Shown here: in pieces, positions 14,366 to 23,260 of the stretch | Layout of the letters: every line of letters starts with the position of its first letter | How positions within the stretch are numbered: position 1 is the first letter of the stretch | IMG/VR virus record: IMGVR_UViG_3300030060_003887 | Span: 1 to 28,330 of that record | Direction: 5' to 3' (one strand) | DNA length: 28,330 bases | Source: a virus | Translations under genes and position numbers: made by a program | Notes under the pieces: model-generated | Database searches by the model: none | Seen by the model: the letters and a program-made list of their open reading frames with translations, nothing else | Told to the model about the DNA's origin: nothing

Positions 14366-16282
14366 TTATGTAGACTCTAGATTGATATCTATGATACCAC
14401 TTATATCGCTACTAGTTTGTGGTACGTTCGGATTACCATAGATAATTCTTAATATGTCAGTAACAAAAGGCTCAATAGCATCATTGCCTACGCCCTTATA
14501 TGCTGGATTTCTTACTATGTTAAAAGTTGATTCAATACTTCTTCTTTTGTCTTGATTATTTCTAATTAAGTTTTCTCTAGCGTTAAATAATTTTTTTCTA
14601 ATCTCAGATGGCTTGTCTGTTAAATTTATTTCACCAAACACTCTATCTACTATTTCTCTATCTAAATTAGATATAGTTCGACCTGATTCATTAAGTATTT
14701 CCCTTATACTTCTTTGTTTAACTTGATCTATATAATTAACAATTTTAGTTGAGTCAGATACGTTTTCATCGGTAGAACCAAAAAATGCTTTTAATTTATC
14801 TACACCTCTTACTGCATATCCAGGTAACCCTGTAATAGGAACTTTATTTTTAATAGCTTCATCAAATAAATCTATAGCTGAATCCATAATTGCAATAGAG
14901 GCTTCTGTACCTCCATAATCTTTAACGTCTGTGCTAAGTTTATTAATATCTTTTTGTAGAGCTCCAAGTTGTGATGGCTCTAATAAACTTGCACCTTGAC
15001 TTTTAATTTGTTGTAGTTCAATAGCTAGTTGTCTATCTCTTTCAAATTTTTTCCTTTCTTGTTCCTCGAGCAGATCTCTTGCCGTTCTTTCTTCAGCTGC
15101 TTTTGCAGCACCAGCGGCTAAACCTTCGCCTAGTTGTCCAGTTGCAACTAATTCACTTCCTACATTTCTAATAAAGTCTAAAAATCTGTCAGATCCAAAT
15201 ATACCCGTTGTTTGTTTTGGTATAGGTACTGGTGCAGGGGTTAAATCTACTTGTTCTAACTTAATTTCAGGTGGGTCAAACTTAATAAGATTTTCCGCTT
15301 GTGATTGTTCAACAGTTTTATCAGTATCAACTAAAACTTCTATTGGTGTAATCTCTTTCAAAGTTTTGTCTATTTCATCTTTTACATCAGGTGGCAACTG
15401 TATTTCATCTGGTCTTTCTATAATGTTACCAAATTGATCTCTGCCTATCATGTCTTGTTCAAAAGCTAATCTTCTACCTTGTTCTCTTTCAAAACCCACG
15501 CTTCCAGGCTCAAATCTTGTACCTAAAGTAGTTGACATTTCACTCATGGCATCTATATCAGGTGTAAAAGTTTTTGGTTCTACATCTGTCATACTTGTAG
15601 GTATTTCAGTGTCCAACGTATCTTCTGTTTCAACAACAGGTGTAGTAACCTCATCTAAAGCATCTATTTCGTTTGAAAAATCCTGTACTTCTCCAAGAGC
15701 TCTATCTAATATGGATGCTAATTGTGGATTAGTGTATCCTCTTCTTAATATGCCAGATTCATCAAAACCTGACATAAATCCTTCCTCCGTTCCAGGTCTG
15801 CCTGTAATAGTATCAGGCACATTGGGAAATCTTTGTGATGGAATTAAATCTAATGGTGCAAATTCTGGATCATCCACTGAACGTTCTCCAAATCCAGAAG
15901 TTAAACTTCTGCCTAAATTTACTGCACCTTCACCAATTTGACCTGCAAAATCCAAACCAAAGCCTGCAATATCTCTTAATGCAGATAGCCCTGTTAAATT
16001 ATCTGGTAAAAATTCACCAAACTGAAACAAAGAAGGATCAGTTGATGAAAAAGTAGCTTTTCTCTCTCCTACTATTTGTCTAAATACTTCTTGTGTGGCT
16101 GGACTATAGGTTACATCTGGATTTTGTATTAATGCTTCCAAAGCCGTAATATCTGTATTTCTAAGTATTGGTACGAGCTTTGCTTGATCTAAATATTTTG
16201 TATTACCAGTAGCATCAATATAAAAATAAGGATTTTCTGCACTACCACCTGTTGCAAACATTTTACGATTCATGAAGTTCAT
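14366..16282 (-). CDS. Virion structural protein, unknown role (638 aa)
   Basis: It begins MNFMNRKMFATGG; an MFATGG-like opening is familiar to me from marine phage virion proteins near the tail end of late operons. The middle is acidic and low-complexity (Thr/Asp/Glu/Pro, about 190-370). A long charged helix follows (about 395-435, rich in Glu, Arg and Gln), then a helical C-terminal domain. The start shares one base with the previous stop (TAATG), with a GGAAG site upstream. Probably internal or tail-associated with its neighbours; no catalytic motif seen. Confidence 0.65.
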   Translation of the reverse strand: MNFMNRKMFATGGSAENPYFYIDATGNTKYLDQAKLVPILRNTDITALEALIQNPDVTYSPATQEVFRQIVGERKATFSSTDPSLFQFGEFLPDNLTGLSALRDIAGFGLDFAGQIGEGAVNLGRSLTSGFGERSVDDPEFAPLDLIPSQRFPNVPDTITGRPGTEEGFMSGFDESGILRRGYTNPQLASILDRALGEVQDFSNEIDALDEVTTPVVETEDTLDTEIPTSMTDVEPKTFTPDIDAMSEMSTTLGTRFEPGSVGFEREQGRRLAFEQDMIGRDQFGNIIERPDEIQLPPDVKDEIDKTLKEITPIEVLVDTDKTVEQSQAENLIKFDPPEIKLEQVDLTPAPVPIPKQTTGIFGSDRFLDFIRNVGSELVATGQLGEGLAAGAAKAAEERTARDLLEEQERKKFERDRQLAIELQQIKSQGASLLEPSQLGALQKDINKLSTDVKDYGGTEASIAIMDSAIDLFDEAIKNKVPITGLPGYAVRGVDKLKAFFGSTDENVSDSTKIVNYIDQVKQRSIREILNESGRTISNLDREIVDRVFGEINLTDKPSEIRKKLFNARENLIRNNQDKRRSIESTFNIVRNPAYKGVGNDAIEPFVTDILRIIYGNPNVPQTSSDISGIIDINLEST

Positions 16283-18123
16283 TAACTACTTCCTTGTCTT
16301 GGTGCTAATGCACCATATGCACTAAATGCTGCACCTAGTCCAGCAGCAGTAGGATCTGTTGGCATACCATATTGTGAATCAATTTGCGTTCTTGTTTGTT
16401 GATAACCTGGTAACATAGCACCTATTTGTCCTAGAGTTTGTATTGGTCTGAGTTGTTGACCTAGCTGTTGTTCAAATAATCTCGACAAGCCAGTTTCTTC
16501 TATGCCTCTACCAGTTGTACCAAAGCCTGCTAGTTCTCTTCTTTGTCCAGATCTTAATTGTTCTTGCGTTCTACCAAGATCAGTCATTTGTCCACCAAAC
16601 CCAGCTAATCTTTGTGCTAAGTTACCTGCGGCACTGCCTCGACCTGTGCCAATACCTATTAAGCCTTGTGCTCCAGTCCTTTTAGCCTGTTGTTGTCTAG
16701 CAAACTCTCCAAGACCAGTTCTTTGTGCTTCACTAAACCCTTGTTGTCTGATTCTACCTAATGCTTGTGCTAAGCCTTCTCCTAACGCCTCTCTACGCTC
16801 CATAGCACCAAGTCTTGCTCTACTACCACCAAATGCACCAGCACCGATCTCACGAGCTCTAGCAGCTATATCTTGTTGCTCACCTGCTTCTAAGACATCT
16901 GATATGGTTTGTTGCACTACAGCGTCTTCAAATGGATTAAAAAATTGTTGTGTCATACTAGGATCATAAGCACCCATAGTGTCTTGATAGATCTGTTCTG
17001 CTTGTGTGTAGTATGGATCTTGTAGTTGTTCTGCTCTTCTTGATTGAGCTATAGCTTGATTTACTAACTCTCTATTTTGCTGTAAGAATGGTTCAAAACC
17101 ACCTATACCTGCTACAGCTTGTTGTCTTGCAAGAACTTCTAATGGTGTAAGTCCTGCTGTTTGTTGCAAAGGTACATCACTACCTATAAGGTTTGCACCT
17201 GCTTGTTGAAGTTGCTGGAAGAAACCTGGAGAGTCTACTGTACCAAAATATAACGACCTAATTAATGGATCAGTTAATGTTTCTGCTGTCGCTTGTTGTA
17301 ATAATACTGGATCTATTGCACCAATAGGCATATTTGTATCGGGTACTGCCCCCACATCTGTTGCCACTGCAGCTGGCGTGGTAGGGGCAGGGTCTATAAC
17401 TCCTTCAGAATTAGTAACTCTCGTATTAGGGTTAAGCATACCTGTGTCTGGTGGTGGTGGTGTGCCACCAAGTGACGTTTTAAAACCTGTATTTAAACCT
17501 ACACCACTCATCTCATCTATGGACATACCAGGACCACCTGGTGCAAACATCCCTGTAATGGTGGGGGCAGGGTCTGCAATATTTTGAATTGGCGGTTTTA
17601 TACCACTAGTAGGTGGAGCCACATTTGGTGGAGTAAATCCTGGTGGCAATTCACGACTTAGTTCACGCCCACTCGGATCTATTTGTAGTGGTACTGGTTT
17701 TATTCTGTCTGGGTAATATGTGTCTATAAAATCATCTGTTCCTCCAGTTCTTCCAACTGTATCCACAGATATTGGACCTGCTGAACCAGGAACTATAGGA
17801 GTTGTAGCAAAGTTATTGTTAATTTCAACTGGTGATGCTACTGGGCTTGGTAGTCTTTCTATAGACATAAAATCATCACGTCTTGGTGGTATTATTGGTC
17901 TTTCCAAAGGTCTTGGATCCTGATTTATACCACCTATACCACCTATTGATGGCGGTCTTGGAGGTATAACGGGAGGTGGTGTAACAGGTGGTAATTGTGG
18001 TGGTTGAATAGGTGGTATAGGTCTTACAAACGGCTCTGGTCTTTTAAATATTGGATTAAAACCAGTAATATTTATTGGCTCACCTATAGGTGCCATTATA
18101 GATGCTCTAAAATCTTGTATCAT
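16282..18123 (-). CDS. Proline-rich virion protein (613 aa)
   Basis: The N-terminal half is proline/glycine/isoleucine-rich and probably disordered, with a dense polyproline section at about residues 34-60 and repeated DPAPT-type motifs. The C-terminal half is a glutamine/arginine/alanine-rich helical domain. It contains NPFEDAVVQQTISDV and a GAFGGSRARLGAMERREAL stretch, which I recognise as typical of uncultured marine podovirus proteins, though without a known function. It overlaps the upstream gene by 4 nt (ATGA). Likely an internal or tail-assembly protein. Confidence 0.65.
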   Translation of the reverse strand: MIQDFRASIMAPIGEPINITGFNPIFKRPEPFVRPIPPIQPPQLPPVTPPPVIPPRPPSIGGIGGINQDPRPLERPIIPPRRDDFMSIERLPSPVASPVEINNNFATTPIVPGSAGPISVDTVGRTGGTDDFIDTYYPDRIKPVPLQIDPSGRELSRELPPGFTPPNVAPPTSGIKPPIQNIADPAPTITGMFAPGGPGMSIDEMSGVGLNTGFKTSLGGTPPPPDTGMLNPNTRVTNSEGVIDPAPTTPAAVATDVGAVPDTNMPIGAIDPVLLQQATAETLTDPLIRSLYFGTVDSPGFFQQLQQAGANLIGSDVPLQQTAGLTPLEVLARQQAVAGIGGFEPFLQQNRELVNQAIAQSRRAEQLQDPYYTQAEQIYQDTMGAYDPSMTQQFFNPFEDAVVQQTISDVLEAGEQQDIAARAREIGAGAFGGSRARLGAMERREALGEGLAQALGRIRQQGFSEAQRTGLGEFARQQQAKRTGAQGLIGIGTGRGSAAGNLAQRLAGFGGQMTDLGRTQEQLRSGQRRELAGFGTTGRGIEETGLSRLFEQQLGQQLRPIQTLGQIGAMLPGYQQTRTQIDSQYGMPTDPTAAGLGAAFSAYGALAPRQGSS

Positions 18124-19199
18124 ACTTTACCTATCTCGTTAAACTTTTCAAAAGTTTTCATAAGCTTATCCATGTTCTTTGCACCTTTTTGTCTGTCTGG
18201 TGCACCATTTGGTATTAACTCTATGCCAGTTTCAGTTTTTGTAATTTTAAAACCACCTAAACCATTGTTAGCAGATGATGTCATTACAAACTCACCATCA
18301 CTTAACATAGCTGGTATGTCATCACTTGTACCTGTGCCTGGACCTATACTTGGGCCGCCCATACGCAGGTCAAGTTCTTGTTCATCTATTCTGCCTCCAT
18401 AACTCATTCCTTGTCTTATACCAACATCAAAGCCCGTAAAAGTTGGTGCTGGCATAAGGTCTGGTCTAATAGATTGTCTTATATCTTTTAAACCACCTTG
18501 TTTACCTTCAAAATCTTCTTTAACTGCTTCACCATACAATCCAGCTAAAGCTAATAATGGAAAATTTATACCACCACCGTCACCTTCACCCTTTATAGCG
18601 TCTTCAGCTTTTTTTATGATGCTAGGAGTTTTTAAACCAAAAAAACTACCACTACCAAACCTATTTTGTAAATTAGGTAATATTTGTCCACCAAACGGTC
18701 CTGTTGATTTTGATGTTGAACTTGGTGTTGTCGTTGTAGTTGTGCTTGGTGTTCTGCCAAAAAGACCTGCTAAACCTGATCTAAATTTGCCTTTAGCACC
18801 AAAAAATTTACCAGATGTTGCTGAACTTGCACCTTTACCTAATAAACCCCCTAATGGTCCAACGCCACCAATACCAGCTATACCTAAACCAATAGCTGCG
18901 ACAGGTGCTACCTTTTTAACTACTTTCTTTAAACTTTTACCTAGCTTTTTAAGAAAACCAAACTCAGCCATACCTGTGATTGGGTTGATAGACATACCAT
19001 CGCCCACTGTATACTGATTAGGATCTAAACCTACAGCTATCATTTCTTTTTTTATTGTTTCTTGTGTTTCAGGAGAAAGCACTGGTGGTACTACCATTTC
19101 TCCTGGTGCTACGTGGGCAAGCATGGTGTCTTCTCCTCTACCTAGACCTGCTATACCGCCTGGATTTTCAATATCTATCATGCTCAATTCATTCCTCAT
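18120..19199 (-). CDS. Virion protein with repeated GE-(F/M)-V-motif (359 aa)
   Basis: Two related short motifs flank a low-complexity middle: VAPGEMVVPP (about 30-39) and LSDGEFVMTS (about 300-309). The middle has a basic Lys-rich and glycine-rich hydrophobic stretch (about 84-125) and a Thr/Ser run (about 150-165). Proteins with LSDGEFV-type motifs are common among marine phage virion genes; no function is established. The annotated ATG (19199) overlaps the oxygenase gene by 11 nt, and an alternative start is the ATG at 19181. Confidence 0.65.
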   Translation of the reverse strand: MRNELSMIDIENPGGIAGLGRGEDTMLAHVAPGEMVVPPVLSPETQETIKKEMIAVGLDPNQYTVGDGMSINPITGMAEFGFLKKLGKSLKKVVKKVAPVAAIGLGIAGIGGVGPLGGLLGKGASSATSGKFFGAKGKFRSGLAGLFGRTPSTTTTTTPSSTSKSTGPFGGQILPNLQNRFGSGSFFGLKTPSIIKKAEDAIKGEGDGGGINFPLLALAGLYGEAVKEDFEGKQGGLKDIRQSIRPDLMPAPTFTGFDVGIRQGMSYGGRIDEQELDLRMGGPSIGPGTGTSDDIPAMLSDGEFVMTSSANNGLGGFKITKTETGIELIPNGAPDRQKGAKNMDKLMKTFEKFNEIGKV

Positions 19200-19896
19200 T
19201 ACATTTTAGCCAAAATACTAATAAGTATCTATTGCCTGATTCTACTGCTAGTCCCCTGTGCATATGCGTAAAACTAGGAAATATTAGAGCGTGGCCAGTT
19301 GGTAATGGCTCGACTGTACCACGTTTTAAAAATTCAGTTCCGCCACCTTGGTAATCACCTGTGTTAAGAGGCACTACCATACTTATATCAGCACTTGCAT
19401 CGTGATGCCAAGCACCTTGTTTTTTATCCCTTAAATTATAGTTGGCTATTTGTATACCACCGCTATCTACGTGTCTATTCCAAATATTCAAAAATATAGG
19501 ATTTCCTATAGTATATATCGTTTGCATTAAAGATTGAAAGATTTGTGGACAATTATCTTGAAAAGTTATTTCTGGTATTTGTCTTAAATCATCCTCTTCT
19601 GGATTAGGATTAAAGCCGTAATGTCTTTCTAAATTATGCATTTCATCTAATAACACGCTACAAAACTTTTCTGAAAAGAAAGGAACTGTATACACATCTT
19701 TAAGTGGTTCTTGTATTATTTTATCTAAATCAGTGTCCTTTCTATCGTTTACACCACTATCTTCATAAAAATCCACTATAGGTTGTATTGAATTTCTAAC
19801 GGCATCTAAGGTTTCCTTTTGCACATACCAATCACTTGGATACATAAGTAAAAGGTTTTTTGGTTGATATATAAGTTGTTCTGCTGTATTAATCAT
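19189..19896 (-). CDS. 2-oxoglutarate/Fe(II)-dependent oxygenase
   Basis: A 235-aa protein whose C-terminal half carries the iron-binding facial triad of prolyl-hydroxylase-like oxygenases: HHD (164-166, giving His164 and Asp166) and His213 in HMHRG, with Arg223 in GNRYLL placed to bind 2-oxoglutarate. The GGGTEF (184-189) and PTGHALIFPS (199-208) segments fit the same fold. The enzymes hydroxylate proteins, nucleobases or small molecules; the substrate here is unknown. Its place among tail genes suggests modification of a virion protein or of host-surface material. Related genes occur in cyanophages and other marine phages. All key residues are present. Confidence 0.85.
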   Translation of the reverse strand: MINTAEQLIYQPKNLLLMYPSDWYVQKETLDAVRNSIQPIVDFYEDSGVNDRKDTDLDKIIQEPLKDVYTVPFFSEKFCSVLLDEMHNLERHYGFNPNPEEDDLRQIPEITFQDNCPQIFQSLMQTIYTIGNPIFLNIWNRHVDSGGIQIANYNLRDKKQGAWHHDASADISMVVPLNTGDYQGGGTEFLKRGTVEPLPTGHALIFPSFTHMHRGLAVESGNRYLLVFWLKCNEE

Positions 19897-20219
19897 AATT
19901 CTATTGTTATATCACCATTAGTCTTAACAGAAACATTACCTACATCTGATGCCATTTCAAAACCTTTGGGCAAAGATCTTTCACCAATATCAACCCATTT
20001 GTTACCTGTGTATACTTGCAAAACGCCTACAGTTGTATTCCAAATGATGCTGCCAGCATTAAACTGCAAAGTATTTTTTTCTGCATCACTTATTTGACGT
20101 ACGTTATCTAAATCAACAGCACCAAGATTTATTTCTAGTATTCTTACTAATCTATTAAAAATATCTGATGTAACTTGTTCAGAGGCTAATGGTAGTTGAG
20201 TTTGTAATATTTTACTCAT
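19893..20219 (-). CDS. Small probable tail protein (108 aa)
   Basis: It starts MSKILQTQLPLASEQVTSD and has a beta-rich end with WNTTVGVLQVYTGNKW (about 60-75), a pattern often seen in short tail-fibre or tail-appendage proteins where a Trp/Gly sequence forms a beta repeat. It overlaps both neighbours by 4 nt, between the tail nozzle-like gene and the oxygenase. The role is inferred from position and composition. Confidence 0.55.
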   Translation of the reverse strand: MSKILQTQLPLASEQVTSDIFNRLVRILEINLGAVDLDNVRQISDAEKNTLQFNAGSIIWNTTVGVLQVYTGNKWVDIGERSLPKGFEMASDVGNVSVKTNGDITIEL

Positions 20220-22084
20220 CGCTTACCATCTGGCTTAATATCTACTCTAGTAGCACCTAAACGCCAACCAATAGATAAATTGCCATCATTTGTAGCATCA
20301 TCGTCTGATTCAAAACGCAAAGCCATTTGTCTTGATCTACTACGCACAAATACTTGTTGAGTAGATGAGGTTATAGCACTTGTGGAATTTGTGGTTAGAC
20401 TATCGCCTGGAAAGTTTCTAGTTTTTAGAACAACATTAACATTTCCATTATTGTCATCTTGTATAAATTTGTAGTCTGGTATGATTCTTTTTATAAAACT
20501 GAACTGTTCTCCATCGCCGATATCCATATCAGAGCTTTCTATAAAAACATTAGTCATGGGTGAACCATCATCATTAAAACCTTTTTCTTGTTGAAATAGA
20601 TAGCTATTACCTACAGCTCTAGGATAATTTTCTATACCAGCATCTAACCAAGCTGTTCTTACAAGTTGTCCATAAAACCAGATGTTTTCAGCGTAATTAT
20701 AAATTACATATCTGTCTATTTCGCTTGAGCTAGCAGAACAGTAGAACCATCCAACTTCATTTTTATCTGCTATTGTGAAAGCATTTATTTTAAATGATTG
20801 TGTAAGGTTAATATCATTAAAGACATAGTTATGCACAGAGCAAGGTAAATGTTGGACAGATCCATTGTATACGTAAAAGTTGTTGTAGCTCATCCAATAC
20901 ACGCCTTGTGGTGCAGTTACAGCTGCTTTAGGACCTACTAAACCCACACCTTCGTTAATTAAATTTATACCAAAGGTAAACGGTGGTCCAATAAACTGCA
21001 TGCTATACAATGAAGTATCAGTCCATACCAATATTTCTTGTCTAGCTTTTACGCCACCAATAATTGCAGAACCGCTAGATAATCTTAATGAACCAGCAGT
21101 ATTTGTTGTCAGTGGCTCAAAATCTAGTTCATTTTCTTGGTCACTAAATGCAATTAACATCGGATCTATACTACCTGTTCTTGAAGAGCCTGATATTGGA
21201 TCTGCACCTAAAACTATTAAATGCCTGTCTTTTTCTGATGTTATTACTTGTAAGCCTACTGTTGGCACTAAATTAGCACCAGATATACCTGATAGCTCAA
21301 CGGCTCGTGTTGTAACACCATTATTCTCTGTCCATTTAAATATACCACCTGCTCTGGGATTTATAATTAGATCTTCACCAAAATTATCATGCGACCAAAT
21401 TCTAAGTTGGTTTGTTGCATCCAAAGCACTTGTACTTCCAAACGTGCCAACACCCCAACCATCTATACCCCATCCTGTACCAGGAACGAAAACATCTAAA
21501 CCGACATTAACTTGGTAAGCACCTACAACTGAAGATCCGCCATTACCACTGTCAGATGAGTTTGCAGTAACAGTTGAACCAGAAGTATCTTTAGCTTCTA
21601 TGGTATAGCTATTTGCATTAACTATGGTTGCTATTTGATACTCTTGATTTAGAACAGCAGCAGTAATATTACCTCCTAATGAAGATGCACCACTAAATGT
21701 TACAAAATCATTTTGCACAGCTCCGTGAGCAGCATCTGCAACAGTAATAGTAGCGTCACCATTTGTAGCAGAAAATGTTACGTCACCTGCGGATGTTGTT
21801 AATCTTATTGGTGTTATATCGTTAAATACAGTACCACTTTCTATGTAATATTTGAGGTGTGTACCAATACCAAGATATTTTGTACCACCTAATGATATCC
21901 ATCCATGTAACGCTCTAGCTGTGCCTAAGTATGTGGAAGATGATAATTTTTCCCAGCCACCAAACTTTTCTGGTCTACCTTTTCTAAAACGCACCAAGTT
22001 ACAATCAAACCAACCACCCTCATTGTCGTAAGCAGTACCCTCTCGATTAATACCTGGTCTAAAAACTAATTTTTGTAAAGGCAT
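20216..22084 (-). CDS. Tail nozzle / DNA stabilisation protein (P22 gp10-like, tentative)
   Basis: A 622-aa beta-rich protein opening MPLQKLVFRPGINREGTAY, then a GGWFDCNLVRFRKG motif (about 23-36) and FGGWEK. This N-terminus marks a widespread phage structural family often annotated as packaged-DNA stabilisation protein, and is probably equivalent to the P22 gp10 or T7 gp12 nozzle that extends the short tail. Repeated aromatic/Gly blades suggest a propeller-like body. The insert at about 100-190 (Ser/Thr/Ala-rich) may be an added domain. A GAGG site lies before the ATG, which directly follows the lysozyme stop. Confidence 0.65.
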   Translation of the reverse strand: MPLQKLVFRPGINREGTAYDNEGGWFDCNLVRFRKGRPEKFGGWEKLSSSTYLGTARALHGWISLGGTKYLGIGTHLKYYIESGTVFNDITPIRLTTSAGDVTFSATNGDATITVADAAHGAVQNDFVTFSGASSLGGNITAAVLNQEYQIATIVNANSYTIEAKDTSGSTVTANSSDSGNGGSSVVGAYQVNVGLDVFVPGTGWGIDGWGVGTFGSTSALDATNQLRIWSHDNFGEDLIINPRAGGIFKWTENNGVTTRAVELSGISGANLVPTVGLQVITSEKDRHLIVLGADPISGSSRTGSIDPMLIAFSDQENELDFEPLTTNTAGSLRLSSGSAIIGGVKARQEILVWTDTSLYSMQFIGPPFTFGINLINEGVGLVGPKAAVTAPQGVYWMSYNNFYVYNGSVQHLPCSVHNYVFNDINLTQSFKINAFTIADKNEVGWFYCSASSSEIDRYVIYNYAENIWFYGQLVRTAWLDAGIENYPRAVGNSYLFQQEKGFNDDGSPMTNVFIESSDMDIGDGEQFSFIKRIIPDYKFIQDDNNGNVNVVLKTRNFPGDSLTTNSTSAITSSTQQVFVRSRSRQMALRFESDDDATNDGNLSIGWRLGATRVDIKPDGKR

Positions 22085-22567
22085 TTACACCTCAGTCCAA
22101 TCTTTGCCTTCAAACAACAAAGCTTCACTTTTTCTTCTTTTTACTAATCCTTCGTTTACCTCACCATTTACTTTATTCCATCTTTGTATTTGATATGGTA
22201 TATCTGCCCAATCAACATGCGTGCTATTTAAAACTTTTAACATAGTTGAATTTTTAAGATTAGTTGGACCTAGATTAAAAACCCAAGAAACTAAAGCGTC
22301 AAACTGGTTTTGGTTTAACTCTACTTTTACCAAATCATGTACGTAACCTTCATATTCTTCAAGTTCATGAGCTAATAATTCTTCAGCTTCTTCCATAGTT
22401 ATAGTCATGTTATCTTCAACAGGTGTGCCATCTTTTAATTTTAAAGACCCATAGCCTATCGTAGGCTTGTTAGCAGGACATCTGTAAGACACAGCATTAC
22501 CATCTGCATCTTTGGGACAACCTTCATAATGTTTTATAAGCGTTACGCCTTCTTGTGATATTTGCAT
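22085..22567 (-). CDS. Endolysin, phage lysozyme (GH24)
   Basis: A 160-aa muramidase that cuts the glycan strands of peptidoglycan at lysis. The catalytic glutamate lies in KHYEGC (Glu15), followed by YRCPANKPTIGYGS, where Cys30 and Thr36 match the Glu-Cys-Thr version of the T4-lysozyme active site with an enlarged loop. NQNQFDALVSWVFNLG and a GLVKRRKSEALLF segment complete the fold. The start is set at 22567, where GGAGAG lies 5 bases upstream; the frame extends to 22624 but that start has no site and overlaps the holin gene. There is no signal peptide, so release depends on the holin gene just upstream. Confidence 0.92.
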   Translation of the reverse strand: MQISQEGVTLIKHYEGCPKDADGNAVSYRCPANKPTIGYGSLKLKDGTPVEDNMTITMEEAEELLAHELEEYEGYVHDLVKVELNQNQFDALVSWVFNLGPTNLKNSTMLKVLNSTHVDWADIPYQIQRWNKVNGEVNEGLVKRRKSEALLFEGKDWTEV

Positions 22568-22568
22568 G

Positions 22569-23048
22569 TTACTCTCCTTTATCGGGGGTGTGAGATGCTC
22601 CGAAATAAAACGAAATAATTGCACTCGCTAGTCCTCCTAAATAGCCAAGCACTAAGTTAATTAACGCTTCGCTGTTTTGTTCTGGTGGTTGTAAAGTTAC
22701 TAAAAATATATACCCTAAAAATCCACCAATAGTAAATAAACCTATAATACGAGCAGTCCAATCCTTACTAAACATACTTCTTGCATTTTGTTTATCTGCT
22801 ACCTCTAGTTTAAAAACATCAACATCAAGCTCTTTCATTTGTACTTCAAAGTCTTGTTCTGCTTTTTTTAACTCTAACATTTGTTCAGGAGTGGCGTTTT
22901 GAATGGCTTGTTGTATAGATTTTTGATCATTTGATACGCCTAAAACCTCTGCTATTTTTCCCATAGCCATATTGCCAAGAGGTCCACCCATGGCAGACCC
23001 TAGTGTAGGTGCTACTGCACCAACAATATTTTTTAGTAATCCTTTCAT
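22569..23048 (-). CDS. Holin-like membrane protein (159 aa)
   Basis: Hydrophobic segments lie at about 5-26 (glycine-rich), 100-119 and 128-150, separated by a charged helical region (about 55-95). The arrangement, with an NARSMFSKDWTARI stretch before the membrane hairpin, resembles the three-segment holin family known from gene-transfer agents and phages. It would open the inner membrane and free the lysozyme encoded 1 nt downstream. It overlaps the XhlA-like gene by 4 nt. Confidence 0.75.
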   Translation of the reverse strand: MKGLLKNIVGAVAPTLGSAMGGPLGNMAMGKIAEVLGVSNDQKSIQQAIQNATPEQMLELKKAEQDFEVQMKELDVDVFKLEVADKQNARSMFSKDWTARIIGLFTIGGFLGYIFLVTLQPPEQNSEALINLVLGYLGGLASAIISFYFGASHTPDKGE

Positions 23049-23260
23049 ATTAAAAACCTCGTTAGAACAGCAATACCAATAGCACCTATGAAACCAAACA
23101 CTCCAAAAGTTGCAGCTTTTATGGTTGAATTTATATAGGTAATTTCTTGTTTTATATCAGAAAACTCGTTAAAAGCAGTTTTCCAACGTTCATGAGATAT
23201 GGTTTCAAGCTTTGTAAGCCTTTCTGCTACATCATTAACTGTCATTTTTTTATCAATCAT
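23045..23260 (-). CDS. XhlA-like lysis-associated protein (71 aa)
   Basis: An N-terminal coiled coil (about 8-45) is followed by one C-terminal membrane helix (about 48-70), the layout of XhlA/hemolysin-type phage lysis accessory proteins. It lies between the cyclase and the holin genes, overlapping both (8 and 4 nt). An ATG at codon 6 is an alternative start. It may help the holin or tether the lysis complex; a spanin role is less likely because there is no lipobox or periplasmic partner. Confidence 0.6.
   Translation of the reverse strand: MIDKKMTVNDVAERLTKLETISHERWKTAFNEFSDIKQEITYINSTIKAATFGVFGFIGAIGIAVLTRFLI

Noticed and set aside
17378-17590. G-rich repeats (GGGGCAGGGTCT, two copies) as a possible regulatory repeat
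   Set aside because: They encode the repeated DPAPT motif of the proline-rich virion protein and are explained by coding.
22568-22624. Longer start of the lysozyme gene
   Set aside because: The 19 extra residues lie in the holin gene and lack a ribosome site, while 22567 has a clear GGAGAG site and gives the normal lysozyme N-terminus.
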